Notes: a model not told the origin generated them from the letters alone. Positions 13,317 to 24,845 are shown, counted from the first letter of the stretch. The stretch: DNA of 64,000 nt from Marthasterias glacialis (GCA_911728455.2 OU452223.1:3060174-3124173); one strand, 5' to 3'. Translations and numbers: made by a program.

Positions 13317-13475
13317 TAGACCGTTCCGGCCTGTCAATCAAACTGTGTGCATTGACCAATTGGATCACGCCTTTTGGTCGTGCGACATTGGTCAAACTCG
13401 GTCACACGTGCAGCGTAAACGCAACACAAACTAAGATGTGTGGGCGGGGCTTGTTGCCGAAGCCGGAACGGTCTA
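13317..13475. mobile_element. Spy-like miniature element, copy 3
   Basis: Ends are TAGACCGTTCCGGC and GCCGGAACGGTCTA, a perfect 14-bp inverted repeat; total length 159 bp. Flanks are TAAGAGAA and TTCATTTG. Arm B at 17391-17406 reads TAAGTGAATTCATTTG, so the site is AA|TT with nothing duplicated. Inner sequence differs from the 10353 and 11243 copies, so this is a related family that shares the terminal TAGACCG. Confidence 0.75.
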
Positions 13476-14315
13476 TTCATTTGTCGAATCAAACTTGCTA
13501 AGCAATAAAGATTGATATGCAATAAAGATTAATACAAGGCTTCCTCATTATATTTTAGCAATCTTAGATCTTCGTGAATCATCATCTTGGCTTTTTTTTA
13601 ATCTGATTTGTTTTTAAATCTATTGGTTTTTCCACTAAACGCGAAAAGCCTTTGTTCTTCATGAAAGCTTGGATCTTCATGACTCTTCGTCCAAGCCAAG
13701 ATCGCATAGTAAAGATGTACATAGTACAGTTACGTAATTGCGACATTATGAGATCTCATATGACTTCACGTTAAAGGTGCAATTTTTTAATATTTGAAAA
13801 TCTGTATCAGCTCAAACACAAAAGACCAAAGGCTGCCTTTTACGGCTTTTGATATGCTTTGTATCTAGGTCCTTATTTTCTGTTTTGTGCGTTGCGTGAA
13901 ATCACGTAAGCTTTACTTCCGCTCGAAACCGGAAAAGCCTTATATCTAAAAGTGGCAACTTTTTTTAATTGCTCTTCAAAGATGTTATAGTCTAGCAAAG
14001 ATCTAGTTTAAAAAGCCAAAACAAAGTAACTCTGACGTCATAAAATCCCCGAGCGCCCTCTAGCGGTAGGTTGAAAACAATTCAAGTTTCAGATTGGTGA
14101 CATCTTCGCGCGTCACATGACATCACCTTAAAGGTGCAGTTTTCTAAGATGCATATCAACATGAAAACAATGCTCGATCAAGCTGAAGCTTTGCAAGTAG
14201 TCAAGCCGGGATGTGTTGCATGAAAAATTTTAAAATTTGTATTAATGACGTCATCTAGTGTCACATCTTTTAAAGGTATAGTTTTACAAGATCTGTGCAT
14301 ACAAAGGAAAAATGA
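13476..14315. repeat. Arm A tail with imperfect sub-repeats
   Basis: A phrase close to TTAAAGGTGCAATTTT recurs near 13774, 14119 and 14269, each time preceded by a TGACGTCA- or CACATGAC-like stretch. The same pattern occurs in arm B and, more distantly, at 62.3-63.1 kb, so it is a dispersed repeat family. The RC of GCGCCCTCTAGCGG at about 14053 resembles a CTCF core. Confidence 0.65.
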
Positions 14316-14535
14316 CTCACAGGTTGGTTGACTGGACCCTATTTTATGGCCCGTCCGTAGCACAGAATTTTGCACTTACAACCACTTACAGCGCATAGTA
14401 TCACGCGCTTTACAAAGCACCAAAGCAAGGCCATTAAGTTGGGCCTATGATGCGTTAATTGTAGAACTAAAGATAAGTATAAACATCAATGATGTACATT
14501 AATCACAACTTTAACAATCTAAAATACTTATCAGC
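14316..14535. other. Spacer between arms, nothing recognised
   Basis: AT-rich spacer lacking a match elsewhere in the window. Confidence 0.5.
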
Positions 14536-14880
14536 AACAGAGTGAAAACAAGAATTAGCAACGTCTCTATATCTCCCCAATATTGGAGAGATCCTAATAA
14601 GTGTTACACTGTTGGAAAGCCATTCTCATGGGCATTCACAAAATGTTCAATCTCGGGCTTTGGGATATGTAAGGAGGATGTCAGAGATCCGGAAGGAGGC
14701 CACTCCGAGGATGTCCAAAAGATACGGGCATGTGTGTGTACGTGAACAATAGCCCAAGTCAGTGTGCTGGGCCGAAACCAGCAAATAAGCATGGCCAAAA
14801 AAAAAAAAAAAAAAAAAAAACAATTGGCAGCTTCCTGCTCAATAACTCCACGATATAATTGGGACAGAAAGAATTTCCCC
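14536..14880. repeat. Isolated satellite unit
   Basis: CAACAGAGTGAAAACAAGAA, the cross-bred anchor GTCAGAGATCCGGAAGGAGG and an A-run at 14798-14820 identify a single diverged unit of the 498-bp satellite, about 5 kb from the main array. Confidence 0.85.
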
Positions 14881-15855
14881 GAAACCCCCCAACCAAATAA
14901 TTATATTCGACCTATCCTTTTCATTCTTACTCGCCGTCTTGGCTGCTTTGTTTTCACGCTACTTGAAATTAGAAACGAGACGTCAATGTCTCGTTTGTAC
15001 TGCGTCTGTCGGGGCTCCGTGATTTCAAAAACCCTGCAACCTCCAAACTGAGGCAAACAATAACGGTTTGCTTCAGCTACACTGTCGTGAGACAATTCTT
15101 TTCGGTGTCTTCTCAGACGCCACACAACATGATGCATAATAATGTGCATCCCAAACACTGCCGTCAGGAGAACGACTTGGCTTCATATTTACCATATGGT
15201 GATAAATACCAGCTTCTAAGATGGGACCAGGCAATGATTTGGAGCTTACAATGCGGACTTGTTTTCATTATCTCTCAGTATGAAAACTCAATACGTCATT
15301 CATACAGGAATAAGGTTATCTGAATTTATACTTCGGGAAAGCGTTCAGTTGGGAAATAAGCCCTCAAAGATTGCACCCCAGTCTGATGGTCCTGGACCCG
15401 TCCCTGAGAGTTGGGCGGCACACCCCCCCCCCTCCCCACCCACACACATGCACCACCACGCTCTTGTACTTTTAAAAGTTCCACAATTGCACCTCTAAAT
15501 TTTAGGCGAACCTAATGTTTATTTGGAAAGGTCTGAAAAAATGCTGTCGATTTATACATGAAAATTTAAGGCGCATTCAGCCCCTCTGCCTAGCTGAAGA
15601 TTTGAATTTGAGTCAATTGGATCTCATGGAGATGACTCCAATTCAATTCAAGAGATAAACTATACAGAAGAAAACAAAGGATCTCACGGAGAGAGTTGAG
15701 AAAAATAGGATTAAAACAAACAAATAAAAAGGCAAGTTGTTGTCAAATGGTAACAGGGAAATATTGCCCCCTCCCCAAGCAATCCCCTAACCCCATCCAA
15801 GCCAGGCCCATGACTGTTTCTTTCAGCCTTTTAAATTAATCGTTTTTAGTAATAA

Positions 15856-16041
15856 TAGACCGATTGCGCGACCCATGTCACGTGGCCTGGAGTGGGTATT
15901 TAATGTAAACAAACACGAGGGTCTCCATAAGAAAGTGCGCTACGGTACATGGTGATTGTTGCATTTGTTTATTCGATCGAGGTTGTATGAAAAATATTCC
16001 AGAGTTTGTATTAGAGACGTTCGTGTGGACGAATAAGGCCA
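15856..16041. mobile_element. Spy-like element, left part only
   Basis: Begins TAGACCGATTGCGCGACCCA after AATAA, matching the left half of the 11243-11703 element, then jumps at GGCCAGT to sequence lying beyond that element in arm A. An internal deletion removed the right end and some flank. Confidence 0.75.
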
Positions 16042-17639
16042 GTTCGAGTTTGTTTGAAAACACTGGGTTAATGATACCACACTACACTTCACGTCTGCGG
16101 AGTAACTGTAGCCAACAGTCAAAAGTAAAACATGCTGATTGCACAAAATTATTGTTACTTTCATGTTTATTTTTTTTTATTTGTTGACATTTTTTCTCTT
16201 CTTTGGCTGTACAGATATCAATCATGACAACAAATATTAAAAATACATATGTAATAGACTGTTAACAATTAGAGAGAAAAAATGTACTCCATTACGGGAG
16301 GCTGCTGTACTTTACAGTATGTTAAGCCATCGGGATTTGTAAACAAATGGGTGAAATATCTACACAGCTGAAAAGGCTGACTGAAATTTCCCAGACAACT
16401 AATTTGTTATTTTTTTTTCTTCTTCCTGCTAATATGAGGATGGGTTACACAAAAAGAAACATTTGGGTTACAAATTATTTAGTTACCAACTAATTAGTGA
16501 AACTACACTGCAGGCTACAGAGGTCGTGTCACTGTGCAGTTACACTGTGTGTACACAGTGTCACTAAATACAAATACATGTAAATGCACTTCCTGTCCGG
16601 AAAATGGACACACACGACAAGTTTAAAAGGAATGGAAAGCTACACTTTTCGAGCAGAAACTGACAATGTACAATGTCGTTTTTCATGCTCTATATATTCA
16701 TCTGTATTTATCTGCCTTGTTAGTCACAATATCATAACACAAGTAAAGCATGAAAGAGGGCAACTTTTAAACTCACCGCCACGCCCGCTTTGTAGTCAAA
16801 ATTCCTCGTGCCTTTCCTAGATTGGTACCCTTGTACACGAGCAACAGACCGTATCAAATTGCAAGAAGACAGTCAAGAATTAAGACTGATTCGGATTTTT
16901 CATTGTCATGATGTAGTATTACCCATGCAGGAAAAGGTATGAGAAGCCGCAGTGCAAAACTGTGATGTAATTATTTCTAAATGATTGACAAATACCCGAA
17001 GTAACTTAAGCAAGTCCAATATGTCAAAGAAGTGTAAAACATGATTCACTCCCTTAAAAGTAATATCAATCGAAAAATTCTGGACGGCAAAAACAGGCCG
17101 CACAAACTTTTATTTTCGTTTCCACATGGCCGGTCATACACAACTTGAAAAGTTAATGAACAAAGGAGATCGCTTTTATATTGGATAAAGGCTGCAAAAT
17201 TGGGAAGTGAAATTATGCTTTGAATGGATGAAGAAGGGGAGTGTGATGATGGTAACGCATTCACCAATATCTAGCCGATCTATGAGACATTGTGACCTTA
17301 ATTTATCTGATTAGTAAACGCTTGAAAAGTGCTATGTTCATTTCCGTTGTTTCTTGACCAATATCCATTTCAAAAATTGTCTTCGTCATTTAAGTGAATT
17401 CATTTGTCGAATCAAACTCGCTAAGCAATAAAGATTGATATGAAATAAAGATTAATACACGGTTTCCTCATCATATTTAGCAATCTTAGATCTTTGTGAA
17501 TCATCATCTTGGTTTTTTTTTATTTTGATTTGTTTTTAAAGCTATCGGTTTTTCCACGAAACGCGAAAAGCGTTTGAACTTCATGAAAGCTTGGGTCTTC
17601 ACGAATATTCGTCCAAGCAAAGATCGCATATAGCAAAGA
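16042..17639. other. Arm B middle, no gene seen
   Basis: Collinear with arm A 11830-13690 without its insertions. No exon or RNA gene recognised. Confidence 0.55.
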
Positions 17640-18425
17640 TGTGCACAGTACAATTACGTAATTTTGACATCATTATATCATATGACGTCACGTTAAAGGT
17701 GCAATTTTTGAATATTTTAAAATCTGTATCAGCTCAAGCACGAAAGACCGAAGGCTGCCTTTAACGGCTTTTGATATACTTTGTTTAAGTCTTCATTTTC
17801 TGGTGTGTGCGATGCGTGAAATCACGTGGCCTTAACTTCCGCTCGAACCCGACGGAAAAGCCTAATAATCAAACGTGGTAACTTTTTTGAACTGCTTTTC
17901 AACGATATTAACGTCCAGCAAGGACCTAATTTTAAGAAAAATTATTTGTGAGGTCATAAAATACCCGAGCACCGTCTTGCGGCAGGTTGAAAACAATTCA
18001 AAAGTTACGGTAAATATTCAAAACTGTTATACAACATGACCTTCATGCATCGACACATGTGCCAAGTTTCAGATCAGTGACAACTTCGCGCGTCACATGA
18101 CATCACCTTAAAGGCGCAATTTTCAAAGATTTATATCAATAGAAAAACAATGCTCGATCAAGCTGAAACTTTTCAAGTAGTCAAGCCGGGATGTGTTGCA
18201 TGAAAAAGTTGAAATGTTGTATTGATGACGTCATCAAGTGTTACATAACATCGCCTTAAAGGTGCAGAAAAAGTGTGCTGATCAAAATGATACCTTGCAG
18301 GTATATAAGATGAAATGGGTTACATCTAAAATTTGAGGTCCTAATTGAATGACCACATCAATTGTCACGTGATGTCAATTTAAAGATGCAGTTTTACAAG
18401 AACTGTACATACAGAGTAAAAAATG
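17640..18425. repeat. Arm B tail with imperfect sub-repeats
   Basis: The TTAAAGGTGCA-type phrase recurs near 17692, 18107, 18257 and 18374, with phrases such as AGTCAAGCCGGGATGTGTTG between. It corresponds to 13770-14315 but keeps more units. Confidence 0.65.
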
Positions 18426-19969
18426 CGTTGATCAAGCTGAAATCCACTCGATAGTTTAGCAACACCGTTAAAATTGGTTTGAACAAAACTGTCCGGAGGG
18501 AGCACCACCTGGGCTTAATTTCTTTAAGTTGTTCACCCTACAGAGAAACATGCCTTAAAGCAAAGTTGTACAGGTATTTGATAAACACTCCAGAAGATTA
18601 ACTGCGCATGTGCGTGTTTCACAATGGTTTTGCATTGTGTCAATTGTCTGCTTACAAGTTAGCATGCCTTTCGCTTTGCTTACAGTTTATGAAACAGTAA
18701 TAACGCTTTCACACTTGTTTTCTTAATATTATCTATATTATCTACGGTTAAATGGAATGGGGTCAGTGGGTGCAACCCTCTAGTTAAACTCCAATAGCAC
18801 AGAGTGCACGACGCTAAATATTCAAAAATACTTTCAAAACACTTAGAAGTCTCACAGCTATTTAAAATAAAGAAAAAACATTTGATTGAGTCCTAAACTT
18901 CCACCCAGTGGTCAATTTGACATGGGTAATTCCAAGGCCTGTCAAGTTGTTCTCCGTCTAAGAAAAAACACCCCTACACTTGTGTAAATTTCAAAACATC
19001 CGAGCGTCAGTCTTGAAAAATGACCCTAAACCTATCGAACAAACACACAAACGAACCCCTCCTTTGTTGTTTGGGGTACCATCTCAAATGAATGAGCATG
19101 CATGATAGTGATACACACAATTGAACAATCCTCAGAGTTTTTGATCCGTCTGTAAATTGATTGACAGTATCCTTCCTATGGTTGATATAATGACAATTGT
19201 TTGAGTGTTTTTTATTTCTTTTTCAAATTACTATTTTCGTTAGAAGGATCCCTGGCGGAAGCAAAGTAGGGGTCAATGGGCAAACAAACCGGGGAATTGG
19301 TGTAGGGGGAATTCTTCCTCAAAACATTCTATCCAGTTGATAAGTTTCAAATTCCTTCAATTAGAAAATAGGGTTAAATTTAACCTCTATTCAGTGGACA
19401 ATTAAAGCTTTCGAACAATAAAGAGATTACAATTTTTATGAATTAATTTTGTCCTTTAAGATGTATTCTTGTGTTTATATTGGCTCCATCACCTAACCAA
19501 TCTACTGCATTGTGCACTCACTTTGAAAAGGGGACCATTGAGTATCAACTCTCCTTTTTGATGGACCAGTTTAAATCAATGTAATTCTCTAGATCAAAGA
19601 AAAAGGATCAAAGAGGGGAGTGAGAGAGTAAGGGGATGTATCTGACTGACTGCAATCACCTTTTAATTAAAGAACATCTTAGTGCACATTTGTAATGATA
19701 CAAATGGGTGGGTGACATATACGGGGAGGAAGAGGGAGGGGGTGTCAGACTTAATTGCAAAAAGTGGGAGATAATAACTCAGTTCAATGCCGGGGCTGGT
19801 TGGACATGGAATCTACATAAAGAAAAAAGAACAGCTCAAGAAAACAAAAACTGGACCCCAATGAAAGCTAAAGGTGAAACATGAACCCAAGTTGAGAAAC
19901 TAACCAAATGTCTAAATTAGGCCATCAAATGATCATCTTGATTTGGCTTTCACCAGAGATGAGCAGGGT
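18426..19969. other. Unique AT-rich DNA, no feature seen
   Basis: No long frame, splice-flanked open segment, RNA gene or tandem repeat recognised on either strand. Confidence 0.5.
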
Positions 19970-20525
19970 TTTATTCAGATGAAACCCAATGCAGAGTTGC
20001 CCACCAACCGTCATAAGACTTCGACCCAAAATTGCTGAAACAACCCCTGTTGATAAAATCCAACCCATGAGTGGAGTTGCACTTCAGAAAATTCCAAACA
20101 AACTCCAGCTCAAGAGTGAGGATGATCACCAGGAAGGAGAAGGAGGAGGCTACAGGTTTGTCAAAGTCAATTCTGCTGTGAACTTAGGAGTGGATGCTGC
20201 TGTAGGTCACCAGCGAGCAAATCCTGAGTGCACTGGTCATCCCCAATTGGTCACTGCTGCAGAGGAGTTTAGAGGTCTTGCCGTGGACGAGATGATGTCA
20301 TGCCAAAAGTGTGGTCTCCACACCTGCACGAAAAAACTGTACACAGAAATACCTCAGACAAGGAGAGGACAACCCACTGCCGTCCTAAACATGGCTTTCT
20401 TAGTCTGCCTTCACAATACTGAGATTGCAGCTGCTGGTGCAAGGAGGCTTCTATCTATGATGGATACAGCTCAGGTTCACTCACGAAACGCCCTGCAGAA
20501 GTGTGCAAATAAATTAATTCATTAA
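19970..20525 (+). pseudogene. Mutator-like transposase N-terminal fragment fused to LINE end, copy 1
   Basis: A 178-codon open frame starts at 19989. Its first few codons derive from a LINE 3' end (GCCACCAACCGTCATAAGAC matches the LINE piece at 32860). From PKIAETT onward it resembles the N-terminal zinc-binding region of invertebrate Mutator-like transposases: a CxxC pair in MMSCQKCGLHT, then KLYTEIPQTRRG, then LNMAFLVCLHNTEI. The catalytic part is absent, so it cannot be an active transposase. Compared with the copy at 32.9-33.4 kb, many of the differences change the amino acid, which suggests no selection. A short plus-strand frame at 20590-20772 follows and is also partly present at 33.45 kb. 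The family call is from memory of motifs. Confidence 0.5.
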
Positions 20526-20809
20526 TAAGTGATGGTGTTGTCCAGATCAGGAGTTAATTTGACAGGGGTTCATTGTAGATGAATATAAGATGACCGGTGG
20601 AACTAGCATGACAGCTTGCGTCATTACTTTCAACGAAATAGGTGAGATTGAAGATATTTTTTCAGATCCTCAAATAGCAAGAACATGTTTTCATGCCTCG
20701 AGTAAGGGCACTCATCAGTTGCAAATAGTTAATTCTGACCAAGAATCAGTATGTCTCATGTCTTGTGTGTAGACATTGGAGGGTTGGTTGTGTTTGTTTA
20801 GTTTGTCGT
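20526..20809. other. Downstream flank of the transposase fragment
   Basis: Contains the small plus-strand frame 20590-20772 (MTGGTSMTACVITFNEIGEI at the start), partly conserved in the second module at about 33453. It may be a further piece of the same transposon. No family assigned. Confidence 0.35.
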
Positions 20810-21620
20810 TGTTTATGGTTGTCCTTTTGGGGATGGTTTTTCTGAGTGATGTCCACTCATTCCTTCATAAATGAAATTAGATTTTCTAATTCTTAGTTGT
20901 GGTCTTCAAAACCATAGTCATTGGGAACGGAGGAAAGCTGTTGAGTACATAAGTCAGTTGGACTCCTAATAAATTTTGCTCTGACTAGTTTTTCCCGTAT
21001 ACTTCGGTCTTTTTTTGAAAACAATGAAGGGAGGGTACAGGAAAATTTCCGAGGGTGTGTTGTTGCTTTTGATCAATGACCAGTGATTTTTGACTGCATG
21101 ATTTAAGTCATAATGGTTCATATACAGGGTTCGGTGTTATTGTGCAAACAAATGGAGTCTTGATTTCTTGTTTTTTGTTTATACGCCATTTATGAACCAG
21201 ATTTGATCTTTCAAAGAAAGATACTTGGTTTGTGGTGTTGTTTATTTCTGATGGATCATAGCCTCTTGGTGTTAATCTCTTGTTACTTTGACCAAAAAAT
21301 CATCGTCATTGTCTTGGTTTTAACGGTTCCGTTTTGGCAGATTTATTATGCATCAGGAAAGTAAATCTCATTCTTCACTGAAAGATATTGAAATCGCTTG
21401 GAAGTTTGCAATGTTTGGGTTTAGCTGCAGTTGGATCAAAATTGTGACTTTTTCCTAAAGCCATTTTCTCTACTAGGGGAAGGGTAATGTATAAGATAAC
21501 CTTCTCACAAAATATTGTCCTCATTTTAAGGGAGTTGTGAAAACAGAAATTAATAAAACAAATGAAAGAAAATCTTGACAAAGACAGAGGTTGTTTTGAC
21601 TGAGATCCAAAACCCCCAAT
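20810..21620 (-). mobile_element. Broken retroelement piece, possibly Penelope-like, copy 1
   Basis: Same sequence as 26400-27150. Read on the minus strand, short stretches recall the region before the reverse transcriptase core of Penelope-like elements. It is a fragment with several breaks, old, and carries no complete domain. Confidence 0.3.
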
Positions 21621-21815
21621 AGCTAATGTCGTTCCCTTATAAGAGATTAAAGTTTCACAACTTTATGGAGAAATTTAAAGGTACTGAAAAGACAAGTACT
21701 CTGACGTGAGATTCATACCCAGGACCACTGATGTCAGGCAGGAAAAGAAACCACTAAGTCAACCTGATTATAAGACAGTGGTTACAAGAAACAACACAGT
21801 ATTGATAACACTTAC

Positions 21816-21892
21816 CTTCTTGGTAGGCTTGTCTTACTTGACTTGACCTCTGCTGTTTCTCTCACAGCGAAGGTTAGGGTCTTCTTCACTTT
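21816..21892 (-). CDS. Exon candidate P, copy 1
   Basis: 77-bp minus-strand segment between an acceptor (TTGACAG at its 5' side) and a consensus donor (GTAAGTG). Frame 0 is open and begins KVKKTLTFAVRETAEV, ending in a basic stretch SLPRR; phase 0 in, phase 2 out. Two more copies (27322 and 33787) keep length, splice sites and frame while differing in several residues, which is unlikely for random intron DNA. The acceptor polypyrimidine tract is weak in this copy. Protein family not recognised. Confidence 0.5.
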
Positions 21893-22268
21893 CTGTCAAT
21901 TTGAGAAGTACATATACACTTGTTATGATCATTTTATGAAAATGGTAAGCTTTCAAAATAAAACTTATGTGATTATTTATTTCAACATATATTTTTAGTA
22001 ATATATGATGCCCTTTATTTTTCAGGATCAAAGTTAAGAATTAGATTCACCTGAGTTGTTCAGTGACAGAATGAAGATATAACACCCACAATTATTTGCC
22101 TGAGAAATATCTGCTTGTCATTAGGATATATTATTATTACTGATCCAGTTTATTTTAATTCAGATATCCTGCTACAAATACAAGAACAACATCATTGTTC
22201 AGCATGTTAATCCAACAGCCAACATTTAACATGATCTTTATACATAAACCCTGCAATTATTTCATGTG
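21893..22268. other. Module flank before array 1
   Basis: AT-rich block also present at 27399-27790 and 33864-34250. It ends where the 69-bp minisatellite starts. No gene seen. Confidence 0.6.
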
Positions 22269-23130
22269 TAGGCAGTGGGGAAACAGCTCTTACTCATGGC
22301 AGCATCTTACTAGCAGGGTGGCAAGAGGGTTGAGGGCTAGGAAGTGGGGGAACAACTCTTGCTCATGGCAGCATCTTACTAGCGGTGTGGCCGGAGGGTT
22401 GGGGACTAGGCAGTGGGGGAACAGCTCTTGCTCATGACAGCATCTTACTAGCAGCGTGGCCGTAGGGTTGAGGGCTGGGCAGTGGGGGAACAACTCTTGC
22501 TCATGGCAGCATCTTACTAGCAGCGTGGCCGTAGGGTTGAGGGCTGGGCAGTGGGGGAACAACTCTTGCTCATGGCAGCATCTTACTAGCGGTGTGGCTG
22601 GAGGGTTGGGGTTTGGACAGTGGGGAAAAAACTCTTTATCATGGCAGCATCTTACTAGCAGTGTGGCCGGAGGGTTGAGGGCTCGACAGTGGGGGGCAAC
22701 TCTTTATCATGGCAGCATCTTACTAGCAGTGTAGCCGGAGGGTTGGGGGTTGGGCAGTGGGGGAACAACTCTTGCTCATGGCAGCATCTATGTAGCGGTG
22801 TGGCCCCAGGGTCGGGTGCTGGGCATTGGGGGGCAACTCTTGCTCATGGCAGCATCTTACTAGCGGTGTGGCCGGAGGGTTGGGGGCCAGGCAGTGGGGG
22901 AACAACTCTTGCTCATGGCAGCATCTTACTTGCAGTGTGGCCGGAGGGTTGGGGGCCAGGCAGTGGGGGAACAACTTCTGCTCATGGCAGCAACTTACTA
23001 GCGGCGTGGCCCAAGGGTTTGGGGCTGGGCAGTGAGGGAACAACTCTTGCTCATGGCAGCATCTTGCTAGCAGTGAGGCTGGAGGGTTCGGGGCTGGGCA
23101 GTGGGGGGCACTTGCCCCTACAAATTTACA
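22269..23130. repeat. 69-bp minisatellite, array 1 (about 12 units)
   Basis: Unit of about 67-69 bp containing GGCAGCATCTTACTAGCGGT, then GTGGCCGGAGGGTTGGGGGC, then TGGGCAGTGGGGGAACAACT, then CTTGCTCAT. The plus strand holds four G-runs per unit (GGG, TT, GGGGG, CT, GGG, CAGT, GGGGG), a canonical G-quadruplex pattern. Because 69 is 3 x 23, long repetitive reading frames appear on both strands; I regard them as by-products. Confidence 0.95.
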
Positions 23131-23823
23131 CTCTCTGCCAGGTGCCTCCCCCCACGAAAAAAAAAAAATGAGATACATGTAATTCTGTAACAAAATCTGT
23201 ACTTGAGGCCCCCTTCCCTGTGTTCCCCAGTGAAAATACCTTGGCTGTGCCGCAGCAAATTACATCATGTCAAATCATCCAAATTAATGCTGAGAATAAA
23301 ATAATTGTTGCCAAAGTGGCTCCCAATAAACTGCTAAAACAATTATCAGCCTTTGTTTAAATGTTGACGGTGCCCTGTACACCACCCCTTGGATCACCTT
23401 CTTCACTCCCTGTAGGCAGAGTCCATACATCTTACCTTTGTAATGACCAACACAAAAGGAACTCTCACCTTATAAAGTAATGTCTCTGGCAAGAATCATA
23501 GACCAATCTTCCCTGTGACTAACAAAACACTGTTAACGCCATCATCAAGAAATGTGAAGTTGCTATCTCTTCACTATCTGCTGGTTTACAAGTTGCCTTT
23601 ACACTCTCTGTTAGTGACAAAAACAAAATCCTAAACAGTAGTGAAGCACAGTAGAGGGCCATAGACAGGCAGAAACAACAAAATATCTACTGATCTTTGA
23701 CAAGCCAATTTGTGAATAGCTTTTAAAAGAGTTGCTAAATATTGCCAACCAGATTGTAAAATAAAATCCATTGCTTTCTACAATGATCTCTGGATTAAAA
23801 CAAGTGCTTGTTAATATATTTAC
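23131..23823. other. Module block Q, copy 1
   Basis: Begins with GGCACTTGCCCCTACAAATT, a short C-run and A-run, then AT-rich sequence conserved after arrays 3, 4 and 5. It contains a CTCF-like CAGTAGAGGGCCAT at about 23649. Minus-strand pieces flanked by AG and GT around 23400-23510 do not keep a frame between copies. Confidence 0.7.
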
Positions 23824-23911
23824 CCGCTTGCACTGAAGGCAACATAGGATGTTGTTATTTGGAACTTGGCCATCTACTTGTTGATGAGTAGATTTCTTAA
23901 GACTAACATGG
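23824..23911 (-). CDS. Exon candidate T, copy 1
   Basis: 88-bp minus-strand segment after a strong acceptor (TTGGTTGTATCTGCAG) and before a donor GTAAATAT. The phase-2 frame is open: HVSLKKSTHQQVDGQVPNNN then a cysteine-rich end CCLQCKR. It exits in phase 0, which fits exon P next downstream. Five copies exist in the window; four keep the frame, including one with an in-frame codon deletion. No family recognised. Confidence 0.5.
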
Positions 23912-24339
23912 CTGCAGATACAACCAAAAAAGGGTTTTGTGTTGTTTGGAATTGATAAGGGATGTGACAGGATAACAATATTGGTTGAAGAGGTAATACA
24001 TTATTGGTTTTATAACAGATGCATTTATTTTCACAATCTACAATGTAAGTGAACGTTGATGGAGTCTGTTGCCACAGAAATAGAGATGTTGTGCTTAGCA
24101 AGCTTAATTTAGTTAGTGCAATCAAAACAGTGATTTGAAGGGACTTCAAATGCCAAAGGGTTGTTCCCTCTTGAAAATTGGTTTTGGTATAACCTTTATT
24201 ATAAGCTTTTCAGAATGAAATCAATGTAGCAAATGTCCTTCATTTTGAATTTTTACTAAACATCTAAAATTTGGTTTGATAAATGTGTTTAACATGAATC
24301 ATCTCATCAAGGAAATTGCTGTAATTAAAAAATGCAAAA
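23912..24339. other. Module flank between exon T and array 2
   Basis: Conserved AT-rich block (compare 31099-31370, 36521-36945 and 39516-39925). It ends at CTGTAATTAAAAAATGC, where array 2 begins in place of the exon-bearing DNA found at 31.4-32.0 kb. Confidence 0.65.
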
Positions 24340-24845
24340 GGGTTGGGGGCTGGGCAGTGGGGGCAACTCTTGCTCTAGGCAGCATCTTACTAGTGGTGTG
24401 GCCGGAGGGTTGGGGCTGGACAGTTGGGGGGGGGGGGCAACTCTTGCTCGAGGCAGCATCTTATTAGCAGTGTGGCCAGAGGGTTGGGGCTAGGCATTGG
24501 GGGAACAACTCTTGCTCGTGGCAGCATCTTGCTAGTGGTGTGGCTGGAGGGATGGGGGCTGGGCAGAGGGGGGGGGGGGGGGCAATTCTTGCTCTGAATA
24601 GGGCTGGGCAGTAGGGGGCAACTCTTGATCATGGCAGCATCTTACTAGCAGTGTGGCAGGAGGGTTGGGAGCTGGGCAGTTGGGGGGGCAACTCTTGCTC
24701 GATGCAGCATCTTATTAGCAGTGTGGCTGGAGGATTGGGGGCTGGGCATTGGGGGAACAACTCTTGCTCATGGCAGCATCTTACTAGCGGTGTGGCCGGA
24801 GGGATGGGGGCTGGGCAGAGGGGGGGGGGGGGGGGAATTCTTGCT
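24340..24845. repeat. 69-bp minisatellite, array 2 (about 7 units)
   Basis: Same unit as array 1 with long G-runs (up to about 14 G). The left junction equals that of array 5. The right junction is CTCTGAATAGAGATGAGAT, the intron just outside the S1 exon acceptor of other modules. Thus the array occupies the place of about 600 bp carrying exons S1 and S2. Confidence 0.9.

Larger units (their letters stand above)
9421..14315. repeat. Segmental duplication, arm A
   Basis: Direct repeat of 14536-18425. Collinear matches include 9660/14880, 10165/15460, 11820/16030, 12120/16280, 13020/17070 and 14150/18140. Arm A is longer because it holds three short transposons and a 106-bp tandem duplication that arm B lacks or has lost. 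Homology begins inside a diverged satellite unit, suggesting that the satellite edge took part in the duplication. No gene is recognised; short reading frames shared by the arms (such as the minus-strand frame over 9678-9944) follow DNA identity and have no family match I know. Confidence 0.9.
14536..18425. repeat. Segmental duplication, arm B
   Basis: Second copy of arm A, same orientation. It starts within an isolated diverged satellite unit and ends near 18425, where it parts from arm A. It lacks the arm A transposons at 10353-11030 and 13317-13475 and has an internal deletion in the element at 15856. No coding gene recognised. Confidence 0.9.

Noticed and set aside
23466-23509. Possible exon in block Q (GRLVYDSCQRHYFI)
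   Set aside because: Open only in copy 1; other modules have stops, length changes that break the frame, or a lost acceptor.
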